Shown: piece by piece, positions 24,491 to 34,438 of the stretch
Layout: each line of letters begins with the position of its first letter
Position numbering within the stretch: the first letter of the stretch is position 1
Source of the DNA: an uncultured Prevotellaceae bacterium
Lineage (GTDB): Bacteria > Bacteroidota > Bacteroidia > Bacteroidales > Muribaculaceae
Length of the DNA stretch: 64,000 bases
Assembly: GCA_947302275.1 (NCBI GenBank)
Contig: CAMYUW010000013.1
Location: forward strand, 1-64,000
Direction of reading: 5' to 3'
Made by a program: the position numbers and the translations under genes
The notes under the pieces: model-generated
Databases searched by the model: none
What the model saw: the letters and a program-made list of their open reading frames with translations, nothing else
Told to the model about the DNA's origin: nothing

Positions 24491-26437
24491 CTAATTCCTG
24501 TCGTTGTATTCCATTTCCCGACTGTATTCGCCGTTGAAAATAGCGATTAACTGGTCGCAGGTTTTTATCGTGAGCAGGATATCCCGCTTGAGATTCTTTT
24601 GGTGCCTCAATCCCATGAGCCACACTGGCAGGCCTAGGGGGAACAAGGCTGCAAGGGCGGTACCCACCTGCTTGTTGCTGGTTGGGCCGTAGGTCAGCAG
24701 TTGGCGTATTACTGGGAAGTCCATGGCCTTGTTCAGCACCATTTGGTCACGGGAGTTGGACAGGTAATCCACAACGCTGTCCACCTGCTCGGCCAGGGAC
24801 TTGATCGCGGCTCTGTCGTATCCTTGCTGCCAGTAGTCAATATACCGTTGACGGCCTGGATAACGATCGAGAAATTGCTGACAGGCGGCCTTGAGTTCAT
24901 CAATGCGTGTTTGGGCCTCGGCGGCTATGACCTCATTGATAATTACTTCCTTGGCTTCCAGTTTGCGCGTTTGATGCATACCGGTAAACCGCCTGATGAA
25001 GTTGAGCCAGGCATCGGGGTTGAATACGGCCGAGTCGTTGACAGCTTTCTTGGTCAGGAAGATGCCCAGCGGCAGCAGCACGGCAGAACTGAGCCAGATG
25101 CCTTGCCACACGTGCCAGCGTCCGTCCCTGGCCAACTTGTAGCCCATGTTATCGATGATGTAATAGATGATGAACAGGATCACCGAGATTACGATGGGCA
25201 TGCCCAATCCGCCCTTTCGAACGATGGCTCCCAATGGGGCTCCGATAAAGAAAAAGATGATACATGCCAGCGAGAGGGTGAATTTCCTCAACAACTCTAT
25301 CTGGTGTCGGCGTATCACGTAATTATCATCATTGATCACATAGCCCTGGAATTGCAGGTCCTGCATGGCCGTTGTTGCGTGCACGAGCGCTTGATTGACC
25401 ACCTGTTGCTGTTCGTTTTCGGGCAATTCCTTGATGATTTTCCCGATATCTACAGGTTTGTCAAGCTGAACGGACTTCACGGTGTCAGTGACGGGCTTGC
25501 CGTCTCTCATGGTCGAACGGTAGGCGGGCACGCCGCAAACAGGTTGTGAGCGCAGCCTGTTGATTACCACCTGGGCTGCCGAATCCACCTTGAGTCTAAC
25601 CGAGTCGATGGTCTGTTGCAGGGCGCTGATGTCTTTGCCCACATACTGCTGTCTCATCGTCTCATCGTCCATGCGGGTGAAATTGGCATCGTAAGGGATC
25701 AGGATTTCCTTGTCATGGAAAGTCTCGCGACGGTACAGCTCATTACCCATGCCGTTCACGCCATTGGAGCCGCTCATTTCCTCATACCAAGCACCCTTAT
25801 AAAGGGTGAGCACCAGATGCTGCTTGTCCTCGGTCATGCTCAAGCGTCCCGAGTCGGCCACAACAATGCGGGGATACATCGAGGCGTGTGACACGTCATA
25901 GATGAGCAAATTGTAAAGCATATCCCGCTCCTTATCGTTTTTCTTCACATAGATGTTATAGCCGGGTATCTGGCTATAAACGGCTCCCTCGGGGATGTCG
26001 AGGGTGGGTGACGTCTGCCGCATTGAGAAGAGGAGCGTCCACATCTTCACTTGGGACTTGGGCAGTACGTTATTCTGGAAGAAAAACGCCCCTATGGCGA
26101 CCAGCGTCATGAGGATAGCCAGGGGCTTCATGATCGTGGTCAGCGAGATGCCTGATGACTTGAGTGCTGTCAATTCAATGTGCTCTCCCAGGTCGCCGAA
26201 GGTCATCAGCGAGGCCAGTAGGATACTCAGCGGTAACGCCAGCGGCACCATCGACAGCGCGGCATAGAAAAACAGTTCTGCCACCACGTCGATGCTCAGA
26301 CCCTTGCCCACCAGCTCGTCGATATAACGCCACAAGAACTGCATCATCACGATAAAAAGGCAGATGCAGAAGGTCATTAAGAACCTCGGCAAGAACCTTG
26401 ACATCATGAAAGTATGCAGTCTCTTTATCTTGAACAT
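24491..26437 (-). CDS. LptF/LptG-family permease (YjgP/YjgQ)
   Basis: 648-residue inner-membrane protein of the LPS-export ABC transporter LptB2FG. Three helices at the N-terminus (DELVGKGLSIDVVAELFFYA, then LPLSILLASLMTFGDLGEHIE, which holds the LptB-coupling motif), a large periplasmic beta-jellyroll (about 110-360), three more helices (about 370-470), and an extra cytoplasmic C-terminal extension rich in charged helices (about 470-648), common in the long Bacteroidetes form. It delivers LPS toward the LptD encoded at 6.3 kb. Whether it is LptF, LptG or a merged single subunit cannot be decided here. Confidence 0.9.
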   Translation of the reverse strand: MFKIKRLHTFMMSRFLPRFLMTFCICLFIVMMQFLWRYIDELVGKGLSIDVVAELFFYAALSMVPLALPLSILLASLMTFGDLGEHIELTALKSSGISLTTIMKPLAILMTLVAIGAFFFQNNVLPKSQVKMWTLLFSMRQTSPTLDIPEGAVYSQIPGYNIYVKKNDKERDMLYNLLIYDVSHASMYPRIVVADSGRLSMTEDKQHLVLTLYKGAWYEEMSGSNGVNGMGNELYRRETFHDKEILIPYDANFTRMDDETMRQQYVGKDISALQQTIDSVRLKVDSAAQVVINRLRSQPVCGVPAYRSTMRDGKPVTDTVKSVQLDKPVDIGKIIKELPENEQQQVVNQALVHATTAMQDLQFQGYVINDDNYVIRRHQIELLRKFTLSLACIIFFFIGAPLGAIVRKGGLGMPIVISVILFIIYYIIDNMGYKLARDGRWHVWQGIWLSSAVLLPLGIFLTKKAVNDSAVFNPDAWLNFIRRFTGMHQTRKLEAKEVIINEVIAAEAQTRIDELKAACQQFLDRYPGRQRYIDYWQQGYDRAAIKSLAEQVDSVVDYLSNSRDQMVLNKAMDFPVIRQLLTYGPTSNKQVGTALAALFPLGLPVWLMGLRHQKNLKRDILLTIKTCDQLIAIFNGEYSREMEYNDRN

Positions 26438-26571
26438 GATGAGTCTATATTATCGTAAATCGCCTGCAAAGATAATGCTTTTTTTCAGTTTTTTGTTGTT
26501 AGTTTTTTGCATCTATAGGCACCGCTACCACTTTTTTGCGAAACAAGTGGGCCCCTCAAGTGAAAATGATG

Positions 26572-26579
26572 TAATTTTG
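26572..26579 (+). promoter_or_regulatory. -7 box very close to the DUF5686 gene start
   Basis: TAATTTTG ends 8 nt before ATG 26588, so transcription would start about at the start codon. A weak -33 region. Confidence 0.5.
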
Positions 26580-26587
26580 CACCTCAG

Positions 26588-29131
26588 ATGAGGCTCCTAT
26601 ACAGATATTGTTTGGTCTTCTGTGTGATGACAATCCATGTTTCCATTGCAGCTTTGGCGCAGCAGGTACCGATGACCCAAATCACTGGTCTGGTGCGTGA
26701 TTCCGTGTCGCGTCAAGGCATTCCCTATGCTACCGTTACCCTTATTGGTACTGATGAAGGCACTCTTGCTAATGAAAAAGGCGGATTCACCATCAACAGT
26801 CGTGCCCGATTCTCGCGCCTTCGTGTTAGCGCCATGGGCTATAGCCCAAAGGATGTCAAGGTCAAGACGGGACAGGGTAGTGTGGTGCTCATCGACCTGT
26901 CGCCAACAGGCGTGGAGCTGGGCGAGGTGGTCGTGCACAAGGGCAAAGAGAAATACAGCAAGAAGAACAATCCTGCAGTAGATATGATCAGGAAGTTGCG
27001 GGAACGGCGTGACGATAATGACCCGCGACGGCGACCTTATTACAGCTACACCCAGTATGAGCGCATGATGGTTGGCTTCGGTGATCTGGATGAAATCGTC
27101 AAGAAACCAGAGGACCAACAATGGATCGACCAATATGCCGACACGTCGTTGCTTACGGGCAAGCGTGTACTTCCTTTTTCGATTAAGGAGACTGTTGCTC
27201 GGGTTTTTTATAGCAGTGATCCAGATGTTCACAAGCAGGTTGTCATCGGCACCAAGAGCGCTGGTATTGACGAACAGATTGACCAGACCAATATCAAGAA
27301 AGTGCTTGATGATTTCATGGGCGAGATCGACATTTTCCAGAATGATGTCACCCTGCTGACCAATCGTTTTGTCAGCCCGCTGTCCCGCATCGCCGTGGAT
27401 TTCTATAAGTTTTATCTCAATGACACGGTGATGGTGGATGGTGAACGATGTGCGGTATTGAGTTTTGTCCCGTTCACGCCACAGACATTCGGATTCCTTG
27501 GCAGGTTGTTTGTCTCGTTGGAGGACAGCACGATGTTTATCAAGCGGGTGTCGATGGGTGTGCCCTATGACATCAACCTAAACTATGTGGAACGCATGAG
27601 CATCGTGCAGGACTTTGAACGGGCACCCGACGGGTCCCGCCTCAAGGTGCGTGACGATGTGGAAGTGAGCTTGAAGTTCTTGCCCAGTTTGCCAGTGATG
27701 TTTGGTCGCCGTGAGACCACCTATCGGGATCATAACTTTGAGCGACCTCACGGTGGTGTGTTCAGCAACCAAGCGGAGCAGACCATCAGCGACAACGCAC
27801 CGTTTATGCCCGAGGAGTTTTGGCAGGAATATCGTCCAGAAGAGGTGCGCACCACTACTGCTACCATGAACGGGCTGATGAAGCGCCTTCGCGGATCACG
27901 GCTATTTTATTGGGCTGAACAGCTTGTGGTGATGTTCGTTAACGGATATGTACCTACAGCCAAGGTCAGCAAGGTGGATATCGGGCCGTTGAACACATTG
28001 ATTAGCGGCAACTCGCTGGAAGGCCTTCGCCTGCGCCTGGGCGGCATGACGACGGTCAACCTGAGCCGCCGTTGGTTTGTCCGTGGTTATCTGGCCTACG
28101 GCTGCCGTGACAGGCGGTTCAAGTATATGGCATCGCTGGAACACTCGTTCACCCCCAAGAAATCCATGGACCAGGAATTCCCGATCCATAGCCTGCGTCT
28201 CACCCACCGCTATGACGTGGACAAGCTTGGTCAGCACTATCTGTACACTAACCCTGACAATGTTTTTCTCACCTTGCGCCGCCACAAAGACGTGAGGATG
28301 CAATACCTGCGCACGACCAAGCTGGAATACCGACGTGAGTGGTATAACCACTTCTCGATTGAACTAGGGATCGAACACAATATTCACGAGGCCACAAGGT
28401 ATGTGCCGTTTATTGATGCCGACGGCCATGCTCGAACGAGTTACACCCAGGCGGGCTTCACTGCCCGATTGCGCTTTGCACCGGGGGAGACCTTCTACCA
28501 GGCGCGTTCCTACCGCCTACCCATCAATATGGATGCTCCCATTATCACGCTCAGCCAAACCTACATGCCTAAGGGCTTCATGGGTAGCCTGCACGAGGTC
28601 AACAAGACCGAGTTAGGCCTGCAAAAGCGCTTCTGGTTCTCGGCATTCGGCTATGCTGATGTCATTGTCAAGGGGGAAAAAGTGTGGAGCAGGGTAGCTT
28701 ATCCTGACTTGCTGATGCCTAACGTCAACCTTTCCTATACCATCCAGCCCGAGAGTTTTGCACTGATGAAGCCGATGGAGTTCATCAACGACCAGGCATT
28801 GTCGTGGGACTTGACTTATTGGGGCAATGGTGTGCTGATGAACCGTTTGCCGCTGATTAAACGGCTGCGTTTGCGCGAGGTGATATCGATGCGCGGCATA
28901 TGGGGAAGCCTCAGCGACAAGAACAATCCGGAGAAGGGTGGGGGCGTTTTCGTCTTCCCGACCGACGCTCTTTGTCAACCCATGGGCAGCAAACCCTACA
29001 TCGAGGCAGGTGTGGGTTTAGACAACATTTTCACCATACTCAGGGTAGATTATGTCTGGAGACTGACCTACCGAGAACATGCGGGAACTGACCGCCACGG
29101 CATTCGTGTACAATTGCACTTCAATTTTTAA
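26588..29131 (+). CDS. CarboxypepD_reg-like / DUF5686 outer-membrane protein
   Basis: 847 residues. A signal peptide (to about LAQQV) is followed by a carboxypeptidase D regulatory-like beta-sandwich (about 30-110: ITGLVRDSVSRQGIPYATV) and then the DUF5686 region, which has many aromatic beta-strands and ends in Phe (LHFNF), as outer-membrane barrels do. The fold suggests a TonB-receptor-like N-domain joined to a barrel, but no plug is seen; function unknown, perhaps surface assembly or transport. The start ATG is nearly on the predicted transcription start. Convergent with the PorT-like gene. Confidence 0.8.
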   Translation: MRLLYRYCLVFCVMTIHVSIAALAQQVPMTQITGLVRDSVSRQGIPYATVTLIGTDEGTLANEKGGFTINSRARFSRLRVSAMGYSPKDVKVKTGQGSVVLIDLSPTGVELGEVVVHKGKEKYSKKNNPAVDMIRKLRERRDDNDPRRRPYYSYTQYERMMVGFGDLDEIVKKPEDQQWIDQYADTSLLTGKRVLPFSIKETVARVFYSSDPDVHKQVVIGTKSAGIDEQIDQTNIKKVLDDFMGEIDIFQNDVTLLTNRFVSPLSRIAVDFYKFYLNDTVMVDGERCAVLSFVPFTPQTFGFLGRLFVSLEDSTMFIKRVSMGVPYDINLNYVERMSIVQDFERAPDGSRLKVRDDVEVSLKFLPSLPVMFGRRETTYRDHNFERPHGGVFSNQAEQTISDNAPFMPEEFWQEYRPEEVRTTTATMNGLMKRLRGSRLFYWAEQLVVMFVNGYVPTAKVSKVDIGPLNTLISGNSLEGLRLRLGGMTTVNLSRRWFVRGYLAYGCRDRRFKYMASLEHSFTPKKSMDQEFPIHSLRLTHRYDVDKLGQHYLYTNPDNVFLTLRRHKDVRMQYLRTTKLEYRREWYNHFSIELGIEHNIHEATRYVPFIDADGHARTSYTQAGFTARLRFAPGETFYQARSYRLPINMDAPIITLSQTYMPKGFMGSLHEVNKTELGLQKRFWFSAFGYADVIVKGEKVWSRVAYPDLLMPNVNLSYTIQPESFALMKPMEFINDQALSWDLTYWGNGVLMNRLPLIKRLRLREVISMRGIWGSLSDKNNPEKGGGVFVFPTDALCQPMGSKPYIEAGVGLDNIFTILRVDYVWRLTYREHAGTDRHGIRVQLHFNF

Positions 29132-29138
29132 AGAAACA

Positions 29139-29176
29139 GAAAGAGGACAGGTCTATAAACAAACCAGCCCTCTTTC
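29139..29176. terminator. Hairpin after DUF5686 gene
   Basis: GAAAGAGG (29139-29146) pairs with CCTCTTTC (29169-29176), 7 nt after the stop. No strong T-run follows. Confidence 0.5.
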
Positions 29177-29319
29177 GTTAATCAATCATTTTCAAATGGC
29201 GCCTAGAAGTAAAAGCAGCATTGCGGACAAATCAGGCCAAAGGACTGTCTGCCAGCTGATAGGATGAAAAAATCGCAAGTCTGAATGTCAGAAGAATCCG
29301 TTACATCAGGCACTTCGGG

Positions 29320-29997
29320 TTATTTCAACCGATAGAAGTATCCCAGAGTCAAGTTGATAGTCATGGAGTTGGAGCTGGAGAAGATATCGGTCTTGTGGTT
29401 AGGAAATACGTCGGTCAATCCGTAATAGAAGCGCCCCTCAATCAGCAGCGAATGTTTGGGATTAAGGTTGATTTCCATGCCTGCCCCGGCACAGATACCA
29501 TAATCAAACCGATTATTGATGTCCAATGTCATCTGCTCGATGTGGCGGGTATCTTGAATAAAATAGTCCAAGTCTGCAGCATTCTGATAATCGAAATCAG
29601 ATGAAATGCCATTCCCGATCATGACATTTAGTTCAGGGCCAAGGTTGAAGAAACCTTTAACCCGCTGGTTGCCAAAAAAGATGTGCGTCATGATTGGTAA
29701 CTCTATGTACGTGAAACGATGGCTGTAGTTGTAATTGGATTCTTCAAAATTCTCTTTCCAACCACGCTGGGTCATGTTCAATTCAGCGATAAGGCCAAAG
29801 TTTTTCTCCTCAATGTATCGGAACATCACACCTGCTGTCATCCCGGGCTGCATAACCTGTTGCACTGACGGGTTGAAATTGACGCGCGATAAAGTGGCTC
29901 CTGCCTTGCCTCCGACCGAGATGCTTCCCTCGTAATGGGTCTGAGCCGTGGCCGCAATTACCGTTAGGACAAACAGGGCAAATGTGATGAACCTCAT
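29320..29997 (-). CDS. PorT-family outer-membrane beta-barrel protein
   Basis: 225 residues: signal peptide (to about AATAQ), then a small eight-stranded barrel pattern (YEGSISVGGKAGATLSRVNF, ELPIMTHIFFG, GAGMEINLNPKHSLLIEGRF) ending with the aromatic LGYFYRLK. This fits the OMP_b-brl_2/PorT-like family. PorT itself serves type IX secretion, but the family is broad and the role here is unknown. It lies 21 bp downstream of the LysM protein and is probably cotranscribed. Confidence 0.8.
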   Translation of the reverse strand: MRFITFALFVLTVIAATAQTHYEGSISVGGKAGATLSRVNFNPSVQQVMQPGMTAGVMFRYIEEKNFGLIAELNMTQRGWKENFEESNYNYSHRFTYIELPIMTHIFFGNQRVKGFFNLGPELNVMIGNGISSDFDYQNAADLDYFIQDTRHIEQMTLDINNRFDYGICAGAGMEINLNPKHSLLIEGRFYYGLTDVFPNHKTDIFSSSNSMTINLTLGYFYRLK

Positions 29998-30018
29998 TGT
30001 TGTGGTCTTAAATACAAC

Positions 30019-32052
30019 TTATTTCACATGAACGGTGATTTGATGGTCGGGCGAGAAATGAACGATCTCGATGGCTTGATTGGTGTAGCCGCGCCAGTTA
30101 TCACCACGCTCCCAGCGGAAACTAGTCTGGATGCCCTTGTACATAGGTGTTTCGTCATCGATAATGCCGTCCACACCCAAGGTCTTGAGCAGGTAGATGC
30201 CCGTGTCATAACCATAGATGGCCATGTTGGGAACCGCCTGCAAGGGTTCTCCGTCAAAATTGGCTTTATAGGCTGCCTCAATGTCACGGGTTCGGAATCC
30301 CTTAGCGTTAAAGAAACGGGTGAACATGTAGGAGTCCACATCCTGTAAGTCGGTCTGGTAGTCTTTAAGATAAAGCACATACTCGGGATAGGCAATCAGA
30401 GAAAGATCGCAGTCGAAGCGTTCCGACTTGACTTGCTTGAGCGCCTTGATGAATTTCCCGACCAGTGATTTATCGCCAGATGAGGGAATGAACACATATT
30501 TCGATCCAGGATTCATCTGGTTAGAAATATCGTTGTAGCTAAGTTCTCCACTCACATTGATGGTGGAAGTAGCATATTTCTTGCGGGTGATGTGCGTGCG
30601 CATGTTCTCAAACATTTCCTTGTCGTTCTCGCTTGCCGCATTCAGGAAGATCACGTTGTATCCCTTAAATTGTTCGTCGAACCAACGCATCACATTATGC
30701 ACCATCTCATCTGTCGGAGTGTTGACCTGATAAACATACGGGTTGTCAAGGTAATCCTCGTTCTTGGTCGTGAAGCAATTGATTACAGGTACACCGTTGT
30801 TCTTGCCGTAGGCATTAATTCTTGCCAACTGTTGCGGCTCACTGGGTGCGATAATCATGTTCATAGCCTTGAGCTCTGGCAGCGCAAGAATACTGTCGGT
30901 GACATTCAGGTTGTGTTGAGTGTCATAGACCTTGAGGTTGATGTGCTTGCTGGTGATGCTGGCTGCGCTATCCATCGCAAGGAGGAAACCCTTGTAATAA
31001 TCGGTATAAAGGTATGCCTGTTTGGGAGGTGCACTTTTGTGCAACTGGAAAGGAAGTATCATGGCTATGTTCACTTCGTTCTCCAGACGTTTGCCTACCA
31101 GACTTTCATAAAGGTCGTTCAGCCTTGGCTCATAGTAATCGCGCAATTCCTCGATGGGGATGGTTGCCATATCACCTGTTACTTTCTCGCTGAAGGGCTT
31201 AGGCAAAATGATGGTTTTGCCTTTCTTTACTTTCTTCAAATCGGGGTTAGCATCCTTGAGCTCCTGCTCACTGATGCCGTTGGCTGCAGCAATAGAGGCA
31301 TAGGTTTCACCGCGTTGAGCCTCATACTTGTAGTTGCGACGACCCTGACGCTCATAGATAAATGGCAGGGCAGTATTGGGAACTACCTTAACTTTTGCGC
31401 CAGGAACGTATTCGTCGGGCTTAAGTCCGGGATTGGCTGAAAGGAGACCCTCAATGGTGACATTATATTGTTTGGCTAACGAGAAAATGCTTTCTCCTTC
31501 CTTAATTTCGTGGTAAACAGGGGCTGATCCCTGGGGTGCAGCCACTTGAGGCGAAGTGGAGTTGTGTCCGAATGCATTCTGCACCTGTTGTTCGGCAGAT
31601 GTGTTTTTAGCATCGGGGACATTCAGTTTCTGACCAATTTTTATACCGTTCTCCGAACCTGGGTTGGCTGCAATCATATCGTCAACGGTAACCCCATATC
31701 GCTTGGCTAAGCCGTAAAGGGTCTCTCCCTGCTCAACCACATGAATTGTTGTGGAAGAGGGAGCTGGAGTAGCGATAGCCTGGCTGGATGTAACGACACT
31801 GTTGCTCTCGGTGGGGAAATAGAGTGTCATGCCTTTTTCGATGCCATCGGCAGCAGTTGGATTGTTGCTGATGATATAATCCTTTGTCACACCCAACTTG
31901 GCAGCGATATCATAGATACTCTCATTGCCTTGAGTCTCATAATAATAAAACTCATGACCGCCAACCACAGTTTTCGGCAGATTACTTTGAGCCATTAATG
32001 AAAAGAAACTAATGGCTGTAAGTGACAGAACTAATAAAAATTTATACCTCAT
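30019..32052 (-). CDS. LysM-repeat protein with periplasmic-binding-type domain
   Basis: 677 residues, secreted (signal ends near FSLMAQ). Four LysM domains (about 30-75, 105-150, 180-230 and 240-290; e.g. HVVEQGETLYGLAKRYGV) bind peptidoglycan. A type-1 periplasmic-binding-fold domain (about 325-670) resembles the Leu/Ile/Val-binding or LpoA-like fold. The combination suggests an envelope protein tethered to the cell wall, perhaps a regulator of peptidoglycan synthesis; this is inference. I use ATG 32052; a TTG lies two codons upstream. A PorT-like barrel gene follows. Confidence 0.8.
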   Translation of the reverse strand: MRYKFLLVLSLTAISFFSLMAQSNLPKTVVGGHEFYYYETQGNESIYDIAAKLGVTKDYIISNNPTAADGIEKGMTLYFPTESNSVVTSSQAIATPAPSSTTIHVVEQGETLYGLAKRYGVTVDDMIAANPGSENGIKIGQKLNVPDAKNTSAEQQVQNAFGHNSTSPQVAAPQGSAPVYHEIKEGESIFSLAKQYNVTIEGLLSANPGLKPDEYVPGAKVKVVPNTALPFIYERQGRRNYKYEAQRGETYASIAAANGISEQELKDANPDLKKVKKGKTIILPKPFSEKVTGDMATIPIEELRDYYEPRLNDLYESLVGKRLENEVNIAMILPFQLHKSAPPKQAYLYTDYYKGFLLAMDSAASITSKHINLKVYDTQHNLNVTDSILALPELKAMNMIIAPSEPQQLARINAYGKNNGVPVINCFTTKNEDYLDNPYVYQVNTPTDEMVHNVMRWFDEQFKGYNVIFLNAASENDKEMFENMRTHITRKKYATSTINVSGELSYNDISNQMNPGSKYVFIPSSGDKSLVGKFIKALKQVKSERFDCDLSLIAYPEYVLYLKDYQTDLQDVDSYMFTRFFNAKGFRTRDIEAAYKANFDGEPLQAVPNMAIYGYDTGIYLLKTLGVDGIIDDETPMYKGIQTSFRWERGDNWRGYTNQAIEIVHFSPDHQITVHVK

Positions 32053-32184
32053 AATCAATGTAATGTCAATCTGTGCTTAAAGTAATAGTTGAACTATTTG
32101 TCCCGTAAGAGTACAAAAGAACACGGCAAAAATAGTAAATAATCGCCGAAATGTCACGCAAATAGCATGAAAAAATGACTAATG

Positions 32185-34425
32185 TCAGTTAGGATTGACA
32201 ACCCTGTCGCCGATGATGGCAGCCAGTTTGTGCCTCACGTCATATAACTTTTGCAATTCTTCCATGAGTTTCGGCAACTCGTTGGCATCGGCACGGGCGA
32301 TTCTATCCTTGATTTCATTGATTTTGATGACCACCAAGGCATTTTTCCAGTTATATAGCCGCTCAGGGACGATGTTCAACAGTTTGTCGCGTTCTTCTAC
32401 AATGACAGCAAACTGGGTGTGTATCTTGCTCAACTGGGGCAGATTATCAGTTGCCAGGTCACAGGCCAGTTGCCTGACTTGGTCATCATCGATCGAACAC
32501 AAAACCTTCTGCAAGTAGGAGCAGTTGAATTCCATCAGTTCGTTTTTAGCCCTAACATTGGCTTTGGCCCTGATGGATTTCTCTTTGCGTTCCTGTGCAC
32601 TAATGAGTGCAATACTGTCTAGTGCATCAGGTTCATCGTCTTGATTGTACATCTCTTCATTGATAAATTGGCTGATGCGGCCTTTCAGAACTTCGTTGAA
32701 ATCATTCAAATCTCTGTAATAGGGCTCGATATACTGTTTAGACAACTCAAAAGTGCGCCTATACAGTGGATCGCTGAAACTCATTTGGTCCAGTGTGAGC
32801 TCATTATTGATATACTCCAAGACAGTAAAAGGTCGGATTGTACCGTCATCACACTCAAAGTCGGTCAAATAGCACATGCCGTAATTGACGATGATCCTAA
32901 TGACTTCACGCTCTTGAACCGTAACGCCGTTTGAGGTTTGAGTCGGGCGATGCTGACTTGTGCCGGTTTCGGAGTAGGGGATGTTTGGTGGAAAATCTTC
33001 AGGATTGACGGGAGGGGGAGCAATGTCGAAATCCGCATTAGCGCCGCCACCTTCTTGACCCATTTGGGACATTCGCTGTTCACGGGCCTGCTGTTGTTGA
33101 CGTTCTTTGCGCCACTGCTCGATGTATTTGCCCCGATAGTGTTTGATCTGCCTTAAAATGGTTTGCTCGTCCATGCTGAACAAGTTGCTGCATTCTTTTG
33201 CATAGACCATCCGGGCAATTTCATCAGGAATAATAGCGATGGACTTAACCACATCGGTGATTGCGGCTGTGCGCTTAATGGGGTCATTCTGAGCGTCCTT
33301 CAAGACTACACTCGACTTGAAGTTGATGAAATCCTCCTCTTTGTTTTTGATATACTCTTCCACTTCGGCAAAGCTATGAGCCCGCACAAAAGTGTCAGGG
33401 TCATCTTCGGGTGGCAACGGCAGGACCTTGATGTTGAGCCCTTCCTTAAGCAACATATCCACACCACGGATGGCTGCCTTTATACCTGCCGCATCACCGT
33501 CAAACATCTCAGTAACATTGCTGGTAAATCGGCGAATGGCATGAATGTGTCCCTCGGTCAACGCAGTTCCTGACGAGGCGATCACATTCTTGAATCCTGC
33601 CTGATGCATCGAAATCACATCGGCGTATCCCTCCACAATAAAGCATTTGTCCTGCTTGCTGATTTCACGCTTGGCTTGATAAAGGCCATAGATCACATCG
33701 CGCTTGGAATAAATGGCCGACTCAGGTGAATTGACATACTTGGCGACATCCTTATCCTTTTTCAGCGTGCGTCCACCAAAGGCAATGACTTTGCCGGCAA
33801 TGTTCATGATCGGGAACATCACACGACCACGGAAGCGGTCATGCCCTCCACGATCATCAGGAATGCAAAGCCCGACATCAAACAACAGTTGCGGATTGAA
33901 GCCTTGTGCTACAGCGGCTTGGTAAAAATCACTATATGAGTCATTAGAATAACCAAGTCGGAACTCCTTGATAGTCGCATCGTTAAAACCGCGTTCTTTG
34001 AAATAGGTGAGTCCAATGTCCTGTCCAGACTGGGTCTCATGCAGCTGCTTCTCGAAGTAACTGCATGCCCACTCATTGAGCATGAGCATGGCTTCACGCT
34101 CGGTCTGGGCTTGTTTCTCCTCATCGGTGAGCTCTTTTTCTTGAATATCGATATGGTATTTTCGGGCCAGATAGCGCAAGGCCTCAGGATAACTGAGTTG
34201 CTCATGTTTCATGATGAAATTGACTGCACTACCGCCTTCACCACATGCAAAGCACTTGCAGATACCCTTGGCTCTGGAGACATAAAAAGAAGGGCGGCGG
34301 TCGTTATGGAACGGACACAGTCCAATCCAGTTGGCACCTCGCCGCTTGAGGCTCACAAAATCACTCACCACATCAACAATGTCGGCGGTGTCGAGAATCT
34401 GCTGTACTGTATTGTGGTCAATCAT
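32185..34425 (-). CDS. dnaG: DNA primase
   Basis: 746 residues. Makes RNA primers for DNA replication. The zinc-binding N-terminus is clear (CPFHND ... CKCFACGEGG, CHC2 type, about residues 38-63), followed by the catalytic core and TOPRIM domain (VEGYADVISMHQAGFKNVIA; DGDAAGIKAA) and a long C-terminal helicase-interaction region. A Gln/Arg-rich and Pro-rich linker (about 455-520) is visible. Start at ATG 34425 (MIDHNTVQQILDTADIV), not the open extension to 34494. It lies 13 bp after the TPR gene, in the same direction. Confidence 0.96.
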   Translation of the reverse strand: MIDHNTVQQILDTADIVDVVSDFVSLKRRGANWIGLCPFHNDRRPSFYVSRAKGICKCFACGEGGSAVNFIMKHEQLSYPEALRYLARKYHIDIQEKELTDEEKQAQTEREAMLMLNEWACSYFEKQLHETQSGQDIGLTYFKERGFNDATIKEFRLGYSNDSYSDFYQAAVAQGFNPQLLFDVGLCIPDDRGGHDRFRGRVMFPIMNIAGKVIAFGGRTLKKDKDVAKYVNSPESAIYSKRDVIYGLYQAKREISKQDKCFIVEGYADVISMHQAGFKNVIASSGTALTEGHIHAIRRFTSNVTEMFDGDAAGIKAAIRGVDMLLKEGLNIKVLPLPPEDDPDTFVRAHSFAEVEEYIKNKEEDFINFKSSVVLKDAQNDPIKRTAAITDVVKSIAIIPDEIARMVYAKECSNLFSMDEQTILRQIKHYRGKYIEQWRKERQQQQAREQRMSQMGQEGGGANADFDIAPPPVNPEDFPPNIPYSETGTSQHRPTQTSNGVTVQEREVIRIIVNYGMCYLTDFECDDGTIRPFTVLEYINNELTLDQMSFSDPLYRRTFELSKQYIEPYYRDLNDFNEVLKGRISQFINEEMYNQDDEPDALDSIALISAQERKEKSIRAKANVRAKNELMEFNCSYLQKVLCSIDDDQVRQLACDLATDNLPQLSKIHTQFAVIVEERDKLLNIVPERLYNWKNALVVIKINEIKDRIARADANELPKLMEELQKLYDVRHKLAAIIGDRVVNPN

Positions 34426-34438
34426 AATGAACTGGTTG

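Noticed and set aside
24701..25549. 282-codon plus-strand frame opposite the LptF/G gene
   Set aside because: Antisense shadow; the minus-strand membrane protein is clear.
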